DNA of 62,067 nt, taken from positions 1 to 62,067 of the forward strand of contig NZ_JANFAK020000039.1 in the NCBI RefSeq assembly GCF_024721315.2, in the 5' to 3' direction. Below the pieces are notes generated by a model that saw only the letters and a program-made list of their open reading frames with translations, did no database searches and was not told the origin of the DNA. This document shows, piece after piece, positions 1 through 10,000 of the stretch. Source of the stretch: Streptomyces sp. Isolate_45. Its GTDB lineage: Bacteria; Actinomycetota; Actinomycetes; Streptomycetales; Streptomycetaceae. Made by a program: the position numbers and the translations under genes. How positions within the stretch are numbered: position 1 is the stretch's first letter; the number at the start of each line of letters is the position of its first letter.

Positions 1-2039
1 CCGAGCCGGAGGCGGCCCCTGCCCCGCGCCGCGGCCGGTGGGTCGAGGTCCCGACCGCGGGGCGGGGCCTGTCCCTCGCGCCACCGGACCGGGAACGGGA
101 CCCGGCCGCTCCGGACCCGCGAGGCGCGGACACCGGCAGTCCCGTACCGCGGTACGACGACGCCCCGGCCGCTCCGGACCAGCGCGGCGGTGATTCCGCC
201 GGGGCCGTGTCGTGGCGGGAAGGCGCCCCGGCGGCTTCGGCCCCGCGTGGCGGGGGTTCGTTCGGCGCGGGGGCGACGCGGGACGGGCGGCCCGCCGCAC
301 CTGAAGCGCGTGCCGGGGGCCCGTTCGGCTCCGCGCCGCGGCGGGACCAGGACCCGGCCGCTCCGGACCCGCGCGGCCAAGGTTCCTCCTCTTCCTCCTC
401 CGGGTTCGCGTCGTGGCGGCAGGCCGCCCCGGTGGCTTCCGCCCCGCGTGACGGGGGCCCGTTCGGCTCCGCGCCGCAGCGGGAGCAGGCCCCGGCCGCT
501 CCGGACCCGCGCGGCGAAGACGCGTTCGGCTCCGCGTCGACGTCGGACGGGCGGCCCGCCGCACCGGAAGCGCGTGACGGGGACGCGTTCGGCTCCGCGT
601 CTCGGCACGACGGCGTCCCGGCCGCTCCGGACCCGCGCGGCGACGTACGGCCGGCCCCCGCCGGGGCGGAGGCCGGACCGGCTGATCCCGCACCGGCGTT
701 GGGCATCCCCCACCCGGCCCCCGAGACGGTTCCGGAGGCGGCCCGCAGCCACCCCCAGGGCGAGCTCTGGCCGGCCGAAGCCCCCACCGACCCCCCGAGG
801 GGGAGCGGGATTCCCGGCCCCGACGGAGACGCCGGGCCGGCCCCCGCCCCGGCCCCCGCCCCCGACGTGGCCGAACTCGTGGCCCGGGCCGTCGCCCGCG
901 GCATGGACGCGACGCGCGAGGACGACGACACGCAGGACCTGCCCCACGTCCGGACCCCGCGCGGAGCGGCGGTGACGGAGATCCCCGTACACCTCCCGTT
1001 CCGCGCCCACCCGACCCCGACCCCGGCCCCGACCGTCCTCGCGACCCCGACCCCGACCCCGACCCCGACGTCCGAGGCCGCGAGGACCCCCCGGCGCCCC
1101 GGCGGCAGCACCCGGCTGCCCGCCGGCCGCCGCGTCCCCCGGGGTGACGACCGGCTCCGCGAACACCGCGGCCCGGTGCTCCCCGGCTGGTTCGCGCTCG
1201 CCGTCGGCGCGTTGGCCATGACCGGCTGCGCGGCCCTGCTGTGGCGGGCGGGCGTCGTCCCGGCCGCCCTCGCGGAGGCCTTCGGGGTGACGCCCCGCCC
1301 CTACCGCGGGCTCCGCAGCACGCACTGGCCCCCGCTGGCCTTCCTCGGCGTCGTGACCCTCCTCGCGCTGGGCGGTCTCGGACGGGCCAAGGCCGGTCAC
1401 GCCTGGGTGCTCACCCTGTTCGGGCGCTACCGCGGCACGGTCCGTCGTACCGGCCTGACCTGGGTCAGTCCCCTCCTGCTGCGCCGCCGGGTCGACGTGC
1501 GCCTGCGGCACTGGCGCAGCGAGCCGATGCCGGCCGTGGACTCCGGCGGCCTCGCCCTGCGGGTGGTCGTCCAGGTCGTCTGGCAGGTCAAGGACACCGC
1601 ACGGGCCACCCTCGCCGTCGAGGACCACACCGAGTACCTCGCCGAGCAGGTGGAGTCGGCCATGGCCCGGGTGCTGTCCCAGCTCCCCGCCGACGCCTTC
1701 CACGAGGACGCCCCGACCCTGCGCGACGCCGAGGCCGTCGGCGACGCGCTGACCCGGATGCTGGCGGCCGAGACCGAGGCCGTCGGGGTGGAGGTGTTCT
1801 CGGCCCAGCCGACCCGGATCGAGTACGCCCCGGAGGTGGCGGAGGCCATGCGCCGCCGCCGGGTCGCCGCGATCGACGCCAAGCACCGGGACACCGTCCT
1901 GACCTCGGTGGTCGACGCCGTGGACGACACCGTCCACCGGCTGACCTCGCGCGGGATCGTCGAACTGGACGACTACGAGCGCAAGGCCCTGGTGAAGGAC
2001 CTCACCGTCGCCTTCTACACCGGCCGGGCCGAGCAGTAG
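1..2039 (+). CDS. Band 7/SPFH membrane protein with Pro-rich repeat N-terminus (5'-partial)
   Basis: The reading frame is open from base 3, so the true start lies before the window; 678 residues are visible. The first ~300 residues are low-complexity and rich in Pro, Ala, Gly and Asp, with recurrent PAAPDPRG and FGSA motifs. Two hydrophobic segments follow (around LPGWFALAVGALAM and FLGVVTLLALGGLG), then a C-terminal Band 7 domain running from KAGHAWVLTLFGRY to the end. Known SPFH proteins form membrane-associated oligomers that scaffold lipids or proteases; the role here is inferred. The repetitive head probably lies outside the fold as a flexible cytoplasmic or surface arm. A hairpin downstream separates it from the LPMO gene. 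Confidence 0.8.
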   Translation, partial: EPEAAPAPRRGRWVEVPTAGRGLSLAPPDRERDPAAPDPRGADTGSPVPRYDDAPAAPDQRGGDSAGAVSWREGAPAASAPRGGGSFGAGATRDGRPAAPEARAGGPFGSAPRRDQDPAAPDPRGQGSSSSSSGFASWRQAAPVASAPRDGGPFGSAPQREQAPAAPDPRGEDAFGSASTSDGRPAAPEARDGDAFGSASRHDGVPAAPDPRGDVRPAPAGAEAGPADPAPALGIPHPAPETVPEAARSHPQGELWPAEAPTDPPRGSGIPGPDGDAGPAPAPAPAPDVAELVARAVARGMDATREDDDTQDLPHVRTPRGAAVTEIPVHLPFRAHPTPTPAPTVLATPTPTPTPTSEAARTPRRPGGSTRLPAGRRVPRGDDRLREHRGPVLPGWFALAVGALAMTGCAALLWRAGVVPAALAEAFGVTPRPYRGLRSTHWPPLAFLGVVTLLALGGLGRAKAGHAWVLTLFGRYRGTVRRTGLTWVSPLLLRRRVDVRLRHWRSEPMPAVDSGGLALRVVVQVVWQVKDTARATLAVEDHTEYLAEQVESAMARVLSQLPADAFHEDAPTLRDAEAVGDALTRMLAAETEAVGVEVFSAQPTRIEYAPEVAEAMRRRRVAAIDAKHRDTVLTSVVDAVDDTVHRLTSRGIVELDDYERKALVKDLTVAFYTGRAEQ
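102..641 (+). repeat. Dispersed 24-nt coding repeats (PAAPDPRG units)
   Basis: Five near-identical copies of a 24-nt unit begin at about 102, 165, 354, 492 and 618; its core is CCGGCCGCTCCGGACC. They encode PAAPDPRG or PAAPDQRG. A second motif, FGSA with flanking PAAPEAR, alternates with them. The arrangement looks like irregular intragenic duplication inside the N-terminal arm of the Band 7 protein. Confidence 0.8.
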
Positions 2040-2131
2040 CACCGAGAACGACAACACCGGGAGCGACAGGAGCCCCAACAACAAACAGGAACAGCGAACG
2101 CACCGGTCCGGCGCACGGACCGGACCAAAGG

Positions 2132-2166
2132 GAACGGGTGGCCGGTCATGACCGGACCACCCGTTC
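2132..2166. terminator. Hairpin terminator after the Band 7 gene
   Basis: A 10-bp stem (GAACGGGTGG with CCACCCGTTC) encloses an inner palindrome CCGGTCATGACCGG. It lies about 95 nt after the Band 7 stop and before the LPMO promoter region. No long T-tract follows, which is usual for Streptomyces terminators. Confidence 0.6.
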
Positions 2167-2171
2167 TCGCA

Positions 2172-2224
2172 TTGGTATAGACATGGCCAACTCCCGTCAA
2201 TAATGTGGAACTTGGTCTAGACCT
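2172..2224 (+). promoter_or_regulatory. Paired chitin-responsive repeats / DasR dre site upstream of the LPMO gene
   Basis: Two direct repeats, TTGGTATAGACAT (2172-2184) and TTGGTCTAGACCT (2212-2224), are spaced 40 bp apart. The second matches the core of the DasR responsive element (TGGTCTAGACCA) and the 12-bp direct repeats known from Streptomyces chitinase promoters. The position about 60-110 bp before the start codon fits a promoter overlap. DasR control is inferred from the match. Confidence 0.75.
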
Positions 2225-2283
2225 GAAATCATCCCCACGCGTGCGCACGCTCTCGTCAGGTCCCCCCACGTCCAAGGAGCATC

Positions 2284-2919
2284 ATGCGTCTCTTCCGCAT
2301 GCCCATACGCCCCGACCGCCCCGCGCGACCCGGCCGCACCGGCGCCGCCGTGCTCGGCCTCGGCCTCCTCGCCGGCGCGGCCCTGATCACGGCGCCCACC
2401 GCGAGCAGCCACGGCTACACCGACACCCCGATCAGCCGCCAGAAGCTCTGTGCCAACAAGACCGTCTCCGACTGCGGGCCCATCCAGTGGGAGCCGCAGA
2501 GCGCCGAGGGCCCCAAGGGCTTCCCGGCGCTCGGCCCGTCCGACGGCACGATATGTGCCGCCGGCCACCCCGAGTTCGCGCAGCTCGACGACCCGCGCGG
2601 CGGCTCCTGGCCCGCCACGAGCGTGAGCGCCGGGCAGGGCTACAGCTTCCGCTGGCAGTTCACCGCCAATCACGCCACCACCGACATCAAGTACTACGTC
2701 ACCAAGAACGGCTGGGACCCGAGCAGGCCCCTCACCCGCTCCGCGCTCGACCTCCAGCCCTTCCTGACCGTGGCCTACAACGGCGCCCGTCCCGCCATGA
2801 CCACCGTCCACCAGGGCGCCATGCCGAGCGGCAAGACCGGCCGGCACGTGATCCTGGCCGTGTGGACCGTCCATGACACCCCGATGGCGTTCTACTCCTG
2901 CTCCGACGTTCAATTCTGA
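2284..2919 (+). CDS. Secreted AA10 lytic polysaccharide monooxygenase (chitin-active type)
   Basis: A 211-residue secreted copper enzyme predicted to cleave crystalline chitin oxidatively. The signal peptide ends so that mature residue 1 is His43 (HGYTDTP), the first ligand of the copper histidine brace. The second His is in TANHATTDIKYY, and the axial aromatic residue is the Phe of AFYSCSDVQF near the end. Cys pairs are present as in CHB/CBP21-like proteins. There is no extra carbohydrate-binding module, so it is a single-domain AA10. The dre-like repeats upstream and a chitinase gene 4.4 kb away fit a chitin-degradation role. Cellulose activity cannot be excluded from sequence. Confidence 0.93.
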   Translation: MRLFRMPIRPDRPARPGRTGAAVLGLGLLAGAALITAPTASSHGYTDTPISRQKLCANKTVSDCGPIQWEPQSAEGPKGFPALGPSDGTICAAGHPEFAQLDDPRGGSWPATSVSAGQGYSFRWQFTANHATTDIKYYVTKNGWDPSRPLTRSALDLQPFLTVAYNGARPAMTTVHQGAMPSGKTGRHVILAVWTVHDTPMAFYSCSDVQF

Positions 2920-2945
2920 CGGAACGTCAGCTAACCTCCGGCGGC

Positions 2946-4667
2946 ATGCGGACGACGACTGCACCCGATGCCCCCCACGCATCCGACGCACCCGGAACCG
3001 TCGCGGAACTCGTGGCGCGCGGCTGGGGCGACCATCGGCCCGGCCTGAAGTACCGGGACGACGACGGTCGCCCCACCGTGCTCAGCCACCACCGGACCGC
3101 CCGGGAGGCCGCCGCCCGCGCGGCCCTGCTCGTCGACCTGCTGCCGCCGGGGGCCCGGCCCCACGTCGGGGTGCTGCTCGACAACACTCCCGAGTTCCCG
3201 TTCTGGCTCGGCGCGGCGGCCCTGGCAGGGGCCGCCGTCGCCGGGATCAACCCCACCCGGCGCGGCCCCGAACTGGCCCGGGACGTCCTGCACACCGACT
3301 GCCGGATCCTGGTCACCGAGGCCGCCCACCTGCCACTGCTGCGCGGCCTCGACCTGCCCGGCGTACGGATCCTGATCACCGGCACCGAGGAGTACGAGGC
3401 CCTGCTCGCCCCGTACGCCGGCGCCGCGCCCGGAGACGCGGCCGTGCGCCGCCGCCCGCCCGGCCCCGCCGACCGACTCCTCCTCTACTTCACCTCCGGC
3501 TCCACCGGTGCCCCCAAGGCGGCCATCCGCACCCAGGGCCGGCTCGCCGCCGCCGGACACTCCCTGGCCCGCCACTTCTCGGTCGGCCCGGACGACGTCC
3601 ACTACGTCTGCATGCCGCTGTTCCACGGCAACGCCGTCATCGCCGACTGGCTGCCCGCCCTCGCCGGCGGCGCCTCGGTCGCCCTGCGCCGCCGCTTCTC
3701 CGCCTCCGCGTTCCTGGACGACGTACGCGACTACGGCGCGACCTACTTCACCTACGTCGGCCGGGCCGTCCAGTACCTCCTCGCGACCGCCCCCCGCCCC
3801 GACGACCGCGAGCACACCCTGCGCCTCGGCTTCGGCACCGAGGCCGGGGCCGTCGACGCGGCCCGCTTCGCCGAGCGGTTCGGGGTCCGGCTCGTCGAGG
3901 GCTACGGGGCCACCGAGGGCGGCGCCTCCGTCCAGCGCACCCCCGACACCCCGGCGGGCGCACTGGGCCGGGCCGGAGCCGGTGACGACCTCGCCGTCAT
4001 CGACCCGGACACCGGACGGGAATGCCCCCCGGCCCTCCTGGACGCCGACGGCCGCCTCCTGAACGGCGAGGAGGCCATCGGCGAGCTGGTCAACCGGGGG
4101 CGCAGCCACTTCGAGGGCTACTGGCGCAACCCCGACGCGGAGGCCGACCGCACCCGCGACGGCTGGTACTGGACCGGTGACCTCTTCTTCCGCGATCCCC
4201 GCGGCTTCCTCTGGTTCGCGGGCCGCACGGACGACCGGTTGCGCGTCGACAGCGAGAACCTCGCCGCCGCGATGATCGAGAACATCCTGGCCCGCTGGGA
4301 CGCGGCGGCCGCCGTCGCCGTCTACGCGGTCCCGGACGAGGCCGCCGGGGACCAGGTGATGGCCGCCCTGGCCCTGCGCGGGGGAGAGGCGTTCGACCCC
4401 GACGCCTTCGCCCGCTTCCTCGCCGCGCAGCCGGACCTCGGCACCAAGATGGCCCCCCGCTTCCTGCGGATCCTCGACGCCATGCCCGTGACGGCGACGA
4501 ACAAGGTCCACCGGGTCACCCTGCGCCGGACCGGATTCCGCTGCCCGGAACCCGTCTGGTGGCGACCGCCCGGCGCTCCCGGCTACCGCCCGCTCGACCC
4601 ACCTGACCTGCGCGCCTTGCTCGCCGCGTACGACACCCACGGCCGGCGCGCCCTCCTGGACCGCTGA
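2946..4667 (+). CDS. AMP-dependent acyl-CoA synthetase (FadD-type)
   Basis: A 573-residue member of the ANL adenylate-forming family, expected to activate a carboxylic acid to acyl-AMP and then acyl-CoA. The ATP-binding loop FTSGSTGAPK is near residue 180, YGATEGG near 318, the hinge region GDLFF and GRTDDRLR near 411-425, and the catalytic Lys in ATNKVHR near 519. The substrate cannot be read from sequence; the overall look is of an actinobacterial medium/long-chain or cholesterol-type FadD (FadD17-like). It begins 26 nt after the LPMO stop, so read-through is possible although the functions differ. Confidence 0.85.
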   Translation: MRTTTAPDAPHASDAPGTVAELVARGWGDHRPGLKYRDDDGRPTVLSHHRTAREAAARAALLVDLLPPGARPHVGVLLDNTPEFPFWLGAAALAGAAVAGINPTRRGPELARDVLHTDCRILVTEAAHLPLLRGLDLPGVRILITGTEEYEALLAPYAGAAPGDAAVRRRPPGPADRLLLYFTSGSTGAPKAAIRTQGRLAAAGHSLARHFSVGPDDVHYVCMPLFHGNAVIADWLPALAGGASVALRRRFSASAFLDDVRDYGATYFTYVGRAVQYLLATAPRPDDREHTLRLGFGTEAGAVDAARFAERFGVRLVEGYGATEGGASVQRTPDTPAGALGRAGAGDDLAVIDPDTGRECPPALLDADGRLLNGEEAIGELVNRGRSHFEGYWRNPDAEADRTRDGWYWTGDLFFRDPRGFLWFAGRTDDRLRVDSENLAAAMIENILARWDAAAAVAVYAVPDEAAGDQVMAALALRGGEAFDPDAFARFLAAQPDLGTKMAPRFLRILDAMPVTATNKVHRVTLRRTGFRCPEPVWWRPPGAPGYRPLDPPDLRALLAAYDTHGRRALLDR

Positions 4668-4733
4668 CCCCGCCCGCGCGCGCGGTAATGGTTTTGAGCA
4701 CCCTCGGGGAGCAGGTAGTATTTTCTTTGTCAG

Positions 4734-4807
4734 GCGCCGCTAGCTCAGTTGGTTAGAGCAGCTGACTCTTAATCAGCGGGTCCGGGGTTCGAGTCCCTGG
4801 CGGCGCA
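4734..4807 (+). tRNA. tRNA-Lys (anticodon CTT), copy 1
   Basis: A full cloverleaf of 74 nt: acceptor GCGCCGC/GCGGCGC, D-arm AGCTCAGTTGG, anticodon stem-loop GCTGA-CTCTTAA-TCAGC and T-arm with GGTTCGAGTCC. The CCA end is not encoded. An identical copy lies in opposite orientation about 9 kb away. Confidence 0.97.
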
Positions 4808-4812
4808 CCTGT

Positions 4813-4852
4813 ACTTCGGGCGGTTTCCGGTTCACCGGAAACCGCCCGAAGT
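4813..4852. terminator. Strong hairpin after tRNA-Lys
   Basis: A perfect 18-bp stem with a 4-nt TTCA loop (ACTTCGGGCGGTTTCCGG and its complement), followed by GTTTTC. It starts 5 nt after the tRNA and ends about 55 nt beyond the 3' end of the convergent IclR gene, so it probably serves both. Confidence 0.9.
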
Positions 4853-4908
4853 GTTTTCAGGGCCCTGCGGGCCCGCGACCACCGGTCCCCGCGGCGGGTC
4901 CCGGTGCC

Positions 4909-5667
4909 TCAGAGCGTGAGCGACAGCAGCAGCGGTGCCGCCTTCCGGTTCAGGGTGTCGGCCGCGGCCCGCAGTCGGTGGGCGTGTTCGACGGGAAGCG
5001 AGAGGGCCAGGCAGCCCACGGCGGCGCCGGCGGTGATCGGTACGGCCGCGCAGACGGTGCCGACCGCGTATTCCTGCAGGTCCAGCATGGGCACGGTGGC
5101 CGGCTGGCTGTCCAGCTTGGAGAACAGGATCCGCTCGTTCACGATCGTCTTCGAGGTGAGCCGGGCGATCTTGTGTCGCGACAGGTGGTCGCGCCGCCCG
5201 TTGAGGTCGAGCTGGGTCAGCAGACACTTGCCGACCGCGCTGGCGTGCGCCGCCGAACGGAAGTCGACCCATTCGTGCACCTTCGGCGTGCGCGGACTGT
5301 CCGCGAACTGGGTGATGCGGACCTCGCCGTCGACGTACCGGCTGATGTACACGGCCGCGCCGACCGAGTCCCGCAGCCGGTCCAGGGTTTCCTGGAGCTT
5401 CTCCTGAAGTGCCTGCTGCCGGTCGATCCCGGAACCGAGCAGGACGAGGGAATCCCCTATGGCGTAGGCGCCGTCCGACACCTGCAGGACGTACCCCTCC
5501 CGGCGCAGCATCAGCAGCATCGGGGCGAGATGGGCCGCGGGCAGGCCTGTCTCGCGCGCGATCTGTACGTCGGTCACACCGCCGGTGTGGCGGGCGATCG
5601 TTTCGAGTACGCGCAGGGCGTACTGCACCGAGTGGAACGGCGCGGTCGGCTCGGGCTTCAGCGCCAC
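4909..5667 (-). CDS. IclR-family transcriptional regulator
   Basis: A 252-residue regulator with an N-terminal winged helix-turn-helix (around VTDVQIARETGLPAAHLAPML, residues ~30-55) and the C-terminal IclR effector domain, including the conserved SAVGKCLL stretch and the closing PIxAGAAVGCLALS strand. IclR proteins bind small carboxylates and repress or activate adjacent operons; the ligand is unknown. It is divergent from a luciferase-like monooxygenase gene, and the intergenic region holds two palindromes that are candidate operators. Its 3' end faces the tRNA-Lys terminator. Confidence 0.9.
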   Translation of the reverse strand: MALKPEPTAPFHSVQYALRVLETIARHTGGVTDVQIARETGLPAAHLAPMLLMLRREGYVLQVSDGAYAIGDSLVLLGSGIDRQQALQEKLQETLDRLRDSVGAAVYISRYVDGEVRITQFADSPRTPKVHEWVDFRSAAHASAVGKCLLTQLDLNGRRDHLSRHKIARLTSKTIVNERILFSKLDSQPATVPMLDLQEYAVGTVCAAVPITAGAAVGCLALSLPVEHAHRLRAAADTLNRKAAPLLLSLTL

Positions 5668-5709
5668 GGTTTCCCCCTACCAGGTTGTTACCGCTTGCTC
5701 TACCACGAT

Positions 5710-5803
5710 AGCCATCAAGAGGCCCACGTGGAGCGTGTGTTGATGAGATTGATGGCTTAATCAAGTCCCTCCATCAGGCGCTACTCGTCTGGCATATGCC
5801 AGA
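5710..5803. promoter_or_regulatory. Two palindromes in the IclR / monooxygenase divergent region
   Basis: One inverted repeat pairs AGCCATCAA (5710-5718) with TTGATGGCT (5749-5757). The second is the perfect 16-bp palindrome TCTGGCATATGCCAGA (5788-5803). Both sit between the divergent start codons. Binding by the IclR protein is inferred, not shown. Confidence 0.5.
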
Positions 5804-5909
5804 AGCATGATCCCGTCCCGGTCTGCCGGGAATGCCCGGGGCCACCGGGACCGTTCGATTACTTCGTAGAACCACCGAACGAGGCGAACGGGACGGGACG
5901 GGATCGACG

Positions 5910-7037
5910 ATGAGCGACAACGGGGACGCCGGCCGGCACACGGACGAGGGCCGGGGGGCCGCGGATCCGATCCGCGGGACCGTCCGGGGCGGGGCGCCGG
6001 TGCCGCTGTCGGTCCTCGACCTCGTCACCGTCGGCAGCGGCAGCACGGCGACGGCGTCGCTGCGGACCAGCGTGGACATCGCCCGGCTCGCCGAGTCCCG
6101 CGGCTACCACCGGCACTGGGTCGCCGAGCACCACTCCATGCCCGGGGTCGCCAGTTCCTCCCCGGCCGTGATCCTGGCCCACCTCGCCGCCCACACCTCC
6201 CGCATCCGGCTCGGCTCGGGCGGGGTCATGCTGCCCAACCACGCCCCCCTGACCGTGGCCGAGCAGTTCGGCACCCTGGAGGCCCTCGCCCCCGGCCGCG
6301 TCGACCTCGGACTCGGCCGCGCGCCCGGCACCGACCCGCGCACCGCCGCCGCGCTGCGCGGCTCCGGGCGGCTCGACGAGGCCGCCGACGAGTTCCCCCG
6401 GCAGCTCGCGGAGCTGCTCCGCTTCCTCGACGACGACTTCCCCGACGGGCACCCGTACGCCCGCGTGCACGCCGTCCCCGGCCCGGTGCAGGGGCCCGCC
6501 GGGCGCCCGCCGGTCTGGCTGCTCGGCTCCTCCGGCTTCAGCGCCCGCCTCGCGGGCGAGCTCGGCCTGCCCTTCGCGTACGCCCACCACTTCTCGGCCG
6601 CCGGCACCCTGCCCGCGCTCGACCTCTACCGGCAGAGCTTCCGGCCCTCCGCCGTCCTGGACGCCCCGTACGCCGTCATCGGCGTCTCGGCGCTCGCCGC
6701 CGACACCGAGGAGGAGGCCCGCGCCCAAGTCCTCACCGGCGCGCTGTCGATGCTCCGGCTGCGCGGCGGTCGGCCCGGGCTGGTCCCGACGCCCGAGGAG
6801 GCGGCGGCGTACCCCTTCTCCCCGCTGGAGCGGGAGTTCGTCGACGGCTGGCTCGCGAACATCGTCCACGGCGTGCCCGACGAGGTCCGCTCCGGACTCG
6901 ACGCGCTGGTGAAGCGGACCGGCGCCGACGAGCTGATGCTGACGGCCAACGCCCACGGCGGCGACGCCCGGCTGCGGTCCTACGGGCTCGTCGCAGATGC
7001 GTACGGCATGCCGACGGACGTCTCGATTCCGGCTTGA
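5910..7037 (+). CDS. LLM-class flavin-dependent oxidoreductase (luciferase-like)
   Basis: A 375-residue TIM-barrel monooxygenase of the bacterial luciferase family, using reduced FMN or F420. Family marks include PLSVLDLVTVGSG at the N-terminus, RYHxHWVAEHHSMPGVASSSP, RIRLGSGGVMLPNHAPL and the APGRVDLGLGRAPGTDP stretch. The chosen ATG is preceded by GGGACGGG; the frame continues upstream without family similarity. It resembles the alkanal monooxygenase-like group annotated MsnO8. Substrate unknown. It is divergent from the IclR gene, which may control it, and is closed by a hairpin. Confidence 0.88.
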   Translation: MSDNGDAGRHTDEGRGAADPIRGTVRGGAPVPLSVLDLVTVGSGSTATASLRTSVDIARLAESRGYHRHWVAEHHSMPGVASSSPAVILAHLAAHTSRIRLGSGGVMLPNHAPLTVAEQFGTLEALAPGRVDLGLGRAPGTDPRTAAALRGSGRLDEAADEFPRQLAELLRFLDDDFPDGHPYARVHAVPGPVQGPAGRPPVWLLGSSGFSARLAGELGLPFAYAHHFSAAGTLPALDLYRQSFRPSAVLDAPYAVIGVSALAADTEEEARAQVLTGALSMLRLRGGRPGLVPTPEEAAAYPFSPLEREFVDGWLANIVHGVPDEVRSGLDALVKRTGADELMLTANAHGGDARLRSYGLVADAYGMPTDVSIPA

Positions 7038-7105
7038 GCGCCTGCGAACGGGGTTTGGCTGGTTTGTTGCCGAAACCTTGCCGGAGCATGGCCTAAGGGA
7101 GTCTT

Positions 7106-7138
7106 AAACCGCTCGTCATCCGGGGTGGCGAGCGGTTT
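7106..7138. terminator. Hairpin terminator after the LLM oxidoreductase
   Basis: The stem AAACCGCTCG / CGAGCGGTTT has a 13-nt loop and is followed by further T residues. It lies about 70 nt after the stop codon and before the chitinase promoter. Confidence 0.85.
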
Positions 7139-7182
7139 TTGACGTGCTCTCAGGTCTCTGACGAGCACATTTGTCCGCTCAG

Positions 7183-7210
7183 TGGTCTAGTCCTTCTTTG
7201 GTCCAAACCA
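7183..7210 (+). promoter_or_regulatory. Paired 12-bp chitinase promoter repeats (DasR dre-like)
   Basis: TGGTCTAGTCCT (7183-7194) and TGGTCCAAACCA (7199-7210) form the tandem 12-bp direct repeats typical of Streptomyces chitinase promoters, and both resemble the DasR dre core. They lie about 80-110 bp before the chitinase ATG. DasR binding is inferred. Confidence 0.8.
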
Positions 7211-7291
7211 TTGACTGGGGTGGTCGGTGATCGCTATCACTTCTCTCACCTGAAGCTGATGTCCTCCCCTCCCACCCCCCGGAGGCAGTTC

Positions 7292-8986
<1,695 letters not shown>

Positions 8987-9151
8987 TCTCCCCCCACCCC
9001 GCGCCGAGCGCCACCCCGCCCCGCCCCGGATTCCGGGTGCGGGGCTGGGTGTGTCACATGGTTGCCCGATTTCCCCCATCAGCGCGTGGCGGGGTGGCTA
9101 CGGTTGGTCACGACCGAACCGGACCCACGCATTCATGGGGGTGACCGTCCC

Positions 9152-10000
9152 GTGGTCCTGACCCGCGACCTCGATCCCAGCGCCTCGCCGCTGGACTACT
9201 ACGGCTCCGAACTGCGCCGCCTGCGCGAAGCGGCCGGCCTGAAGCAGACGCAGCTGGGCGCCGTCATCTACTGCACCGGCTCCCTGATCGGCCAGGTGGA
9301 AACCACCGCCCGCGTCCCGACCCGCGACTTCTCGGAACGGCTGGACGCGGCGCTGGACACGGACGGCCACTTCTCCCGCCTGGTGGGGCTCGTGCTGCGG
9401 AGCGTCTTGCCGACATGGTTCCAGGCGTACGCGGAGATGGAGGCCCGGGCGACGTACATCTCGACGTTCCAGTGCCAGTTGGTTCATGGCCTCCTTCAAA
9501 CGGAGGACTACGCGCGCGCCCTGCTCGGCGTTGACCGACCCGACCAGGCCGAAGGGCTGCTGGCCGCCCGCATGGATCGACAGCACATCCTGAAGCGGGA
9601 GGACCAGCCCGCGTTGTGGGTGGTGCTCACGGAGGCTGTGCTGTACCAGGAAGTCGGCGGCCGTGAGGTCATGCGAAGCCAGCTCGCACATCTCCAGGGC
9701 TTCGTTGAGCATCCTTGGGTGCAGATTCAGGTTCTCCCCTTCTCGGTCGGGCAACACCCCGGAATGATGGGTTCTTTCACGCTCCTACGCTTCGATGGCG
9801 ATCCGGATGTCATCTACCAAGAGGGCTATGCACAAGGACATATGACGGCCAACCCGTCAGTGATCAAGGAGCGAGCGGTCGGCTACTCTCGCCTGCAGGC
9901 TGCGGCGCTCTCGCCCGAACGCTCGGCCACGCTGATCGCTCGCGTAATGGAGGAACGTTATGGAGAACGGCCTGCACATGACGAGGGTGCAATGGCGTAA
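9152..10000 (+). CDS. XRE-family regulator with DUF5753 domain
   Basis: A 282-residue cytoplasmic protein: an XRE helix-turn-helix at about residues 18-70 (LRRLREAAGLKQTQLGAV, then LIGQVETTARVP), then the long DUF5753 region beginning near VLPTWFQAYAEMEARA. The GTG start is preferred because GGGGG lies 8 nt before it. The gene overlaps the next one by 41 nt, the standard arrangement of Streptomyces WhiJ-like regulator and DUF397 partner pairs. Such pairs act in developmental or antibiotic control; the specific target here is unknown. Confidence 0.88.
   Translation: MVLTRDLDPSASPLDYYGSELRRLREAAGLKQTQLGAVIYCTGSLIGQVETTARVPTRDFSERLDAALDTDGHFSRLVGLVLRSVLPTWFQAYAEMEARATYISTFQCQLVHGLLQTEDYARALLGVDRPDQAEGLLAARMDRQHILKREDQPALWVVLTEAVLYQEVGGREVMRSQLAHLQGFVEHPWVQIQVLPFSVGQHPGMMGSFTLLRFDGDPDVIYQEGYAQGHMTANPSVIKERAVGYSRLQAAALSPERSATLIARVMEERYGERPAHDEGAMA

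Noticed and set aside
1427..1930. Long open frames opposite the Band 7 gene and opposite most other genes
   Set aside because: In DNA of about 72% GC the complementary frames lack stop codons. These frames have the wrong third-position bias and no family similarity.
2931..4640. A 569-codon open frame opposite the acyl-CoA ligase
   Set aside because: It is Gly/Val-rich with no motifs, while the plus strand encodes a complete ANL enzyme.
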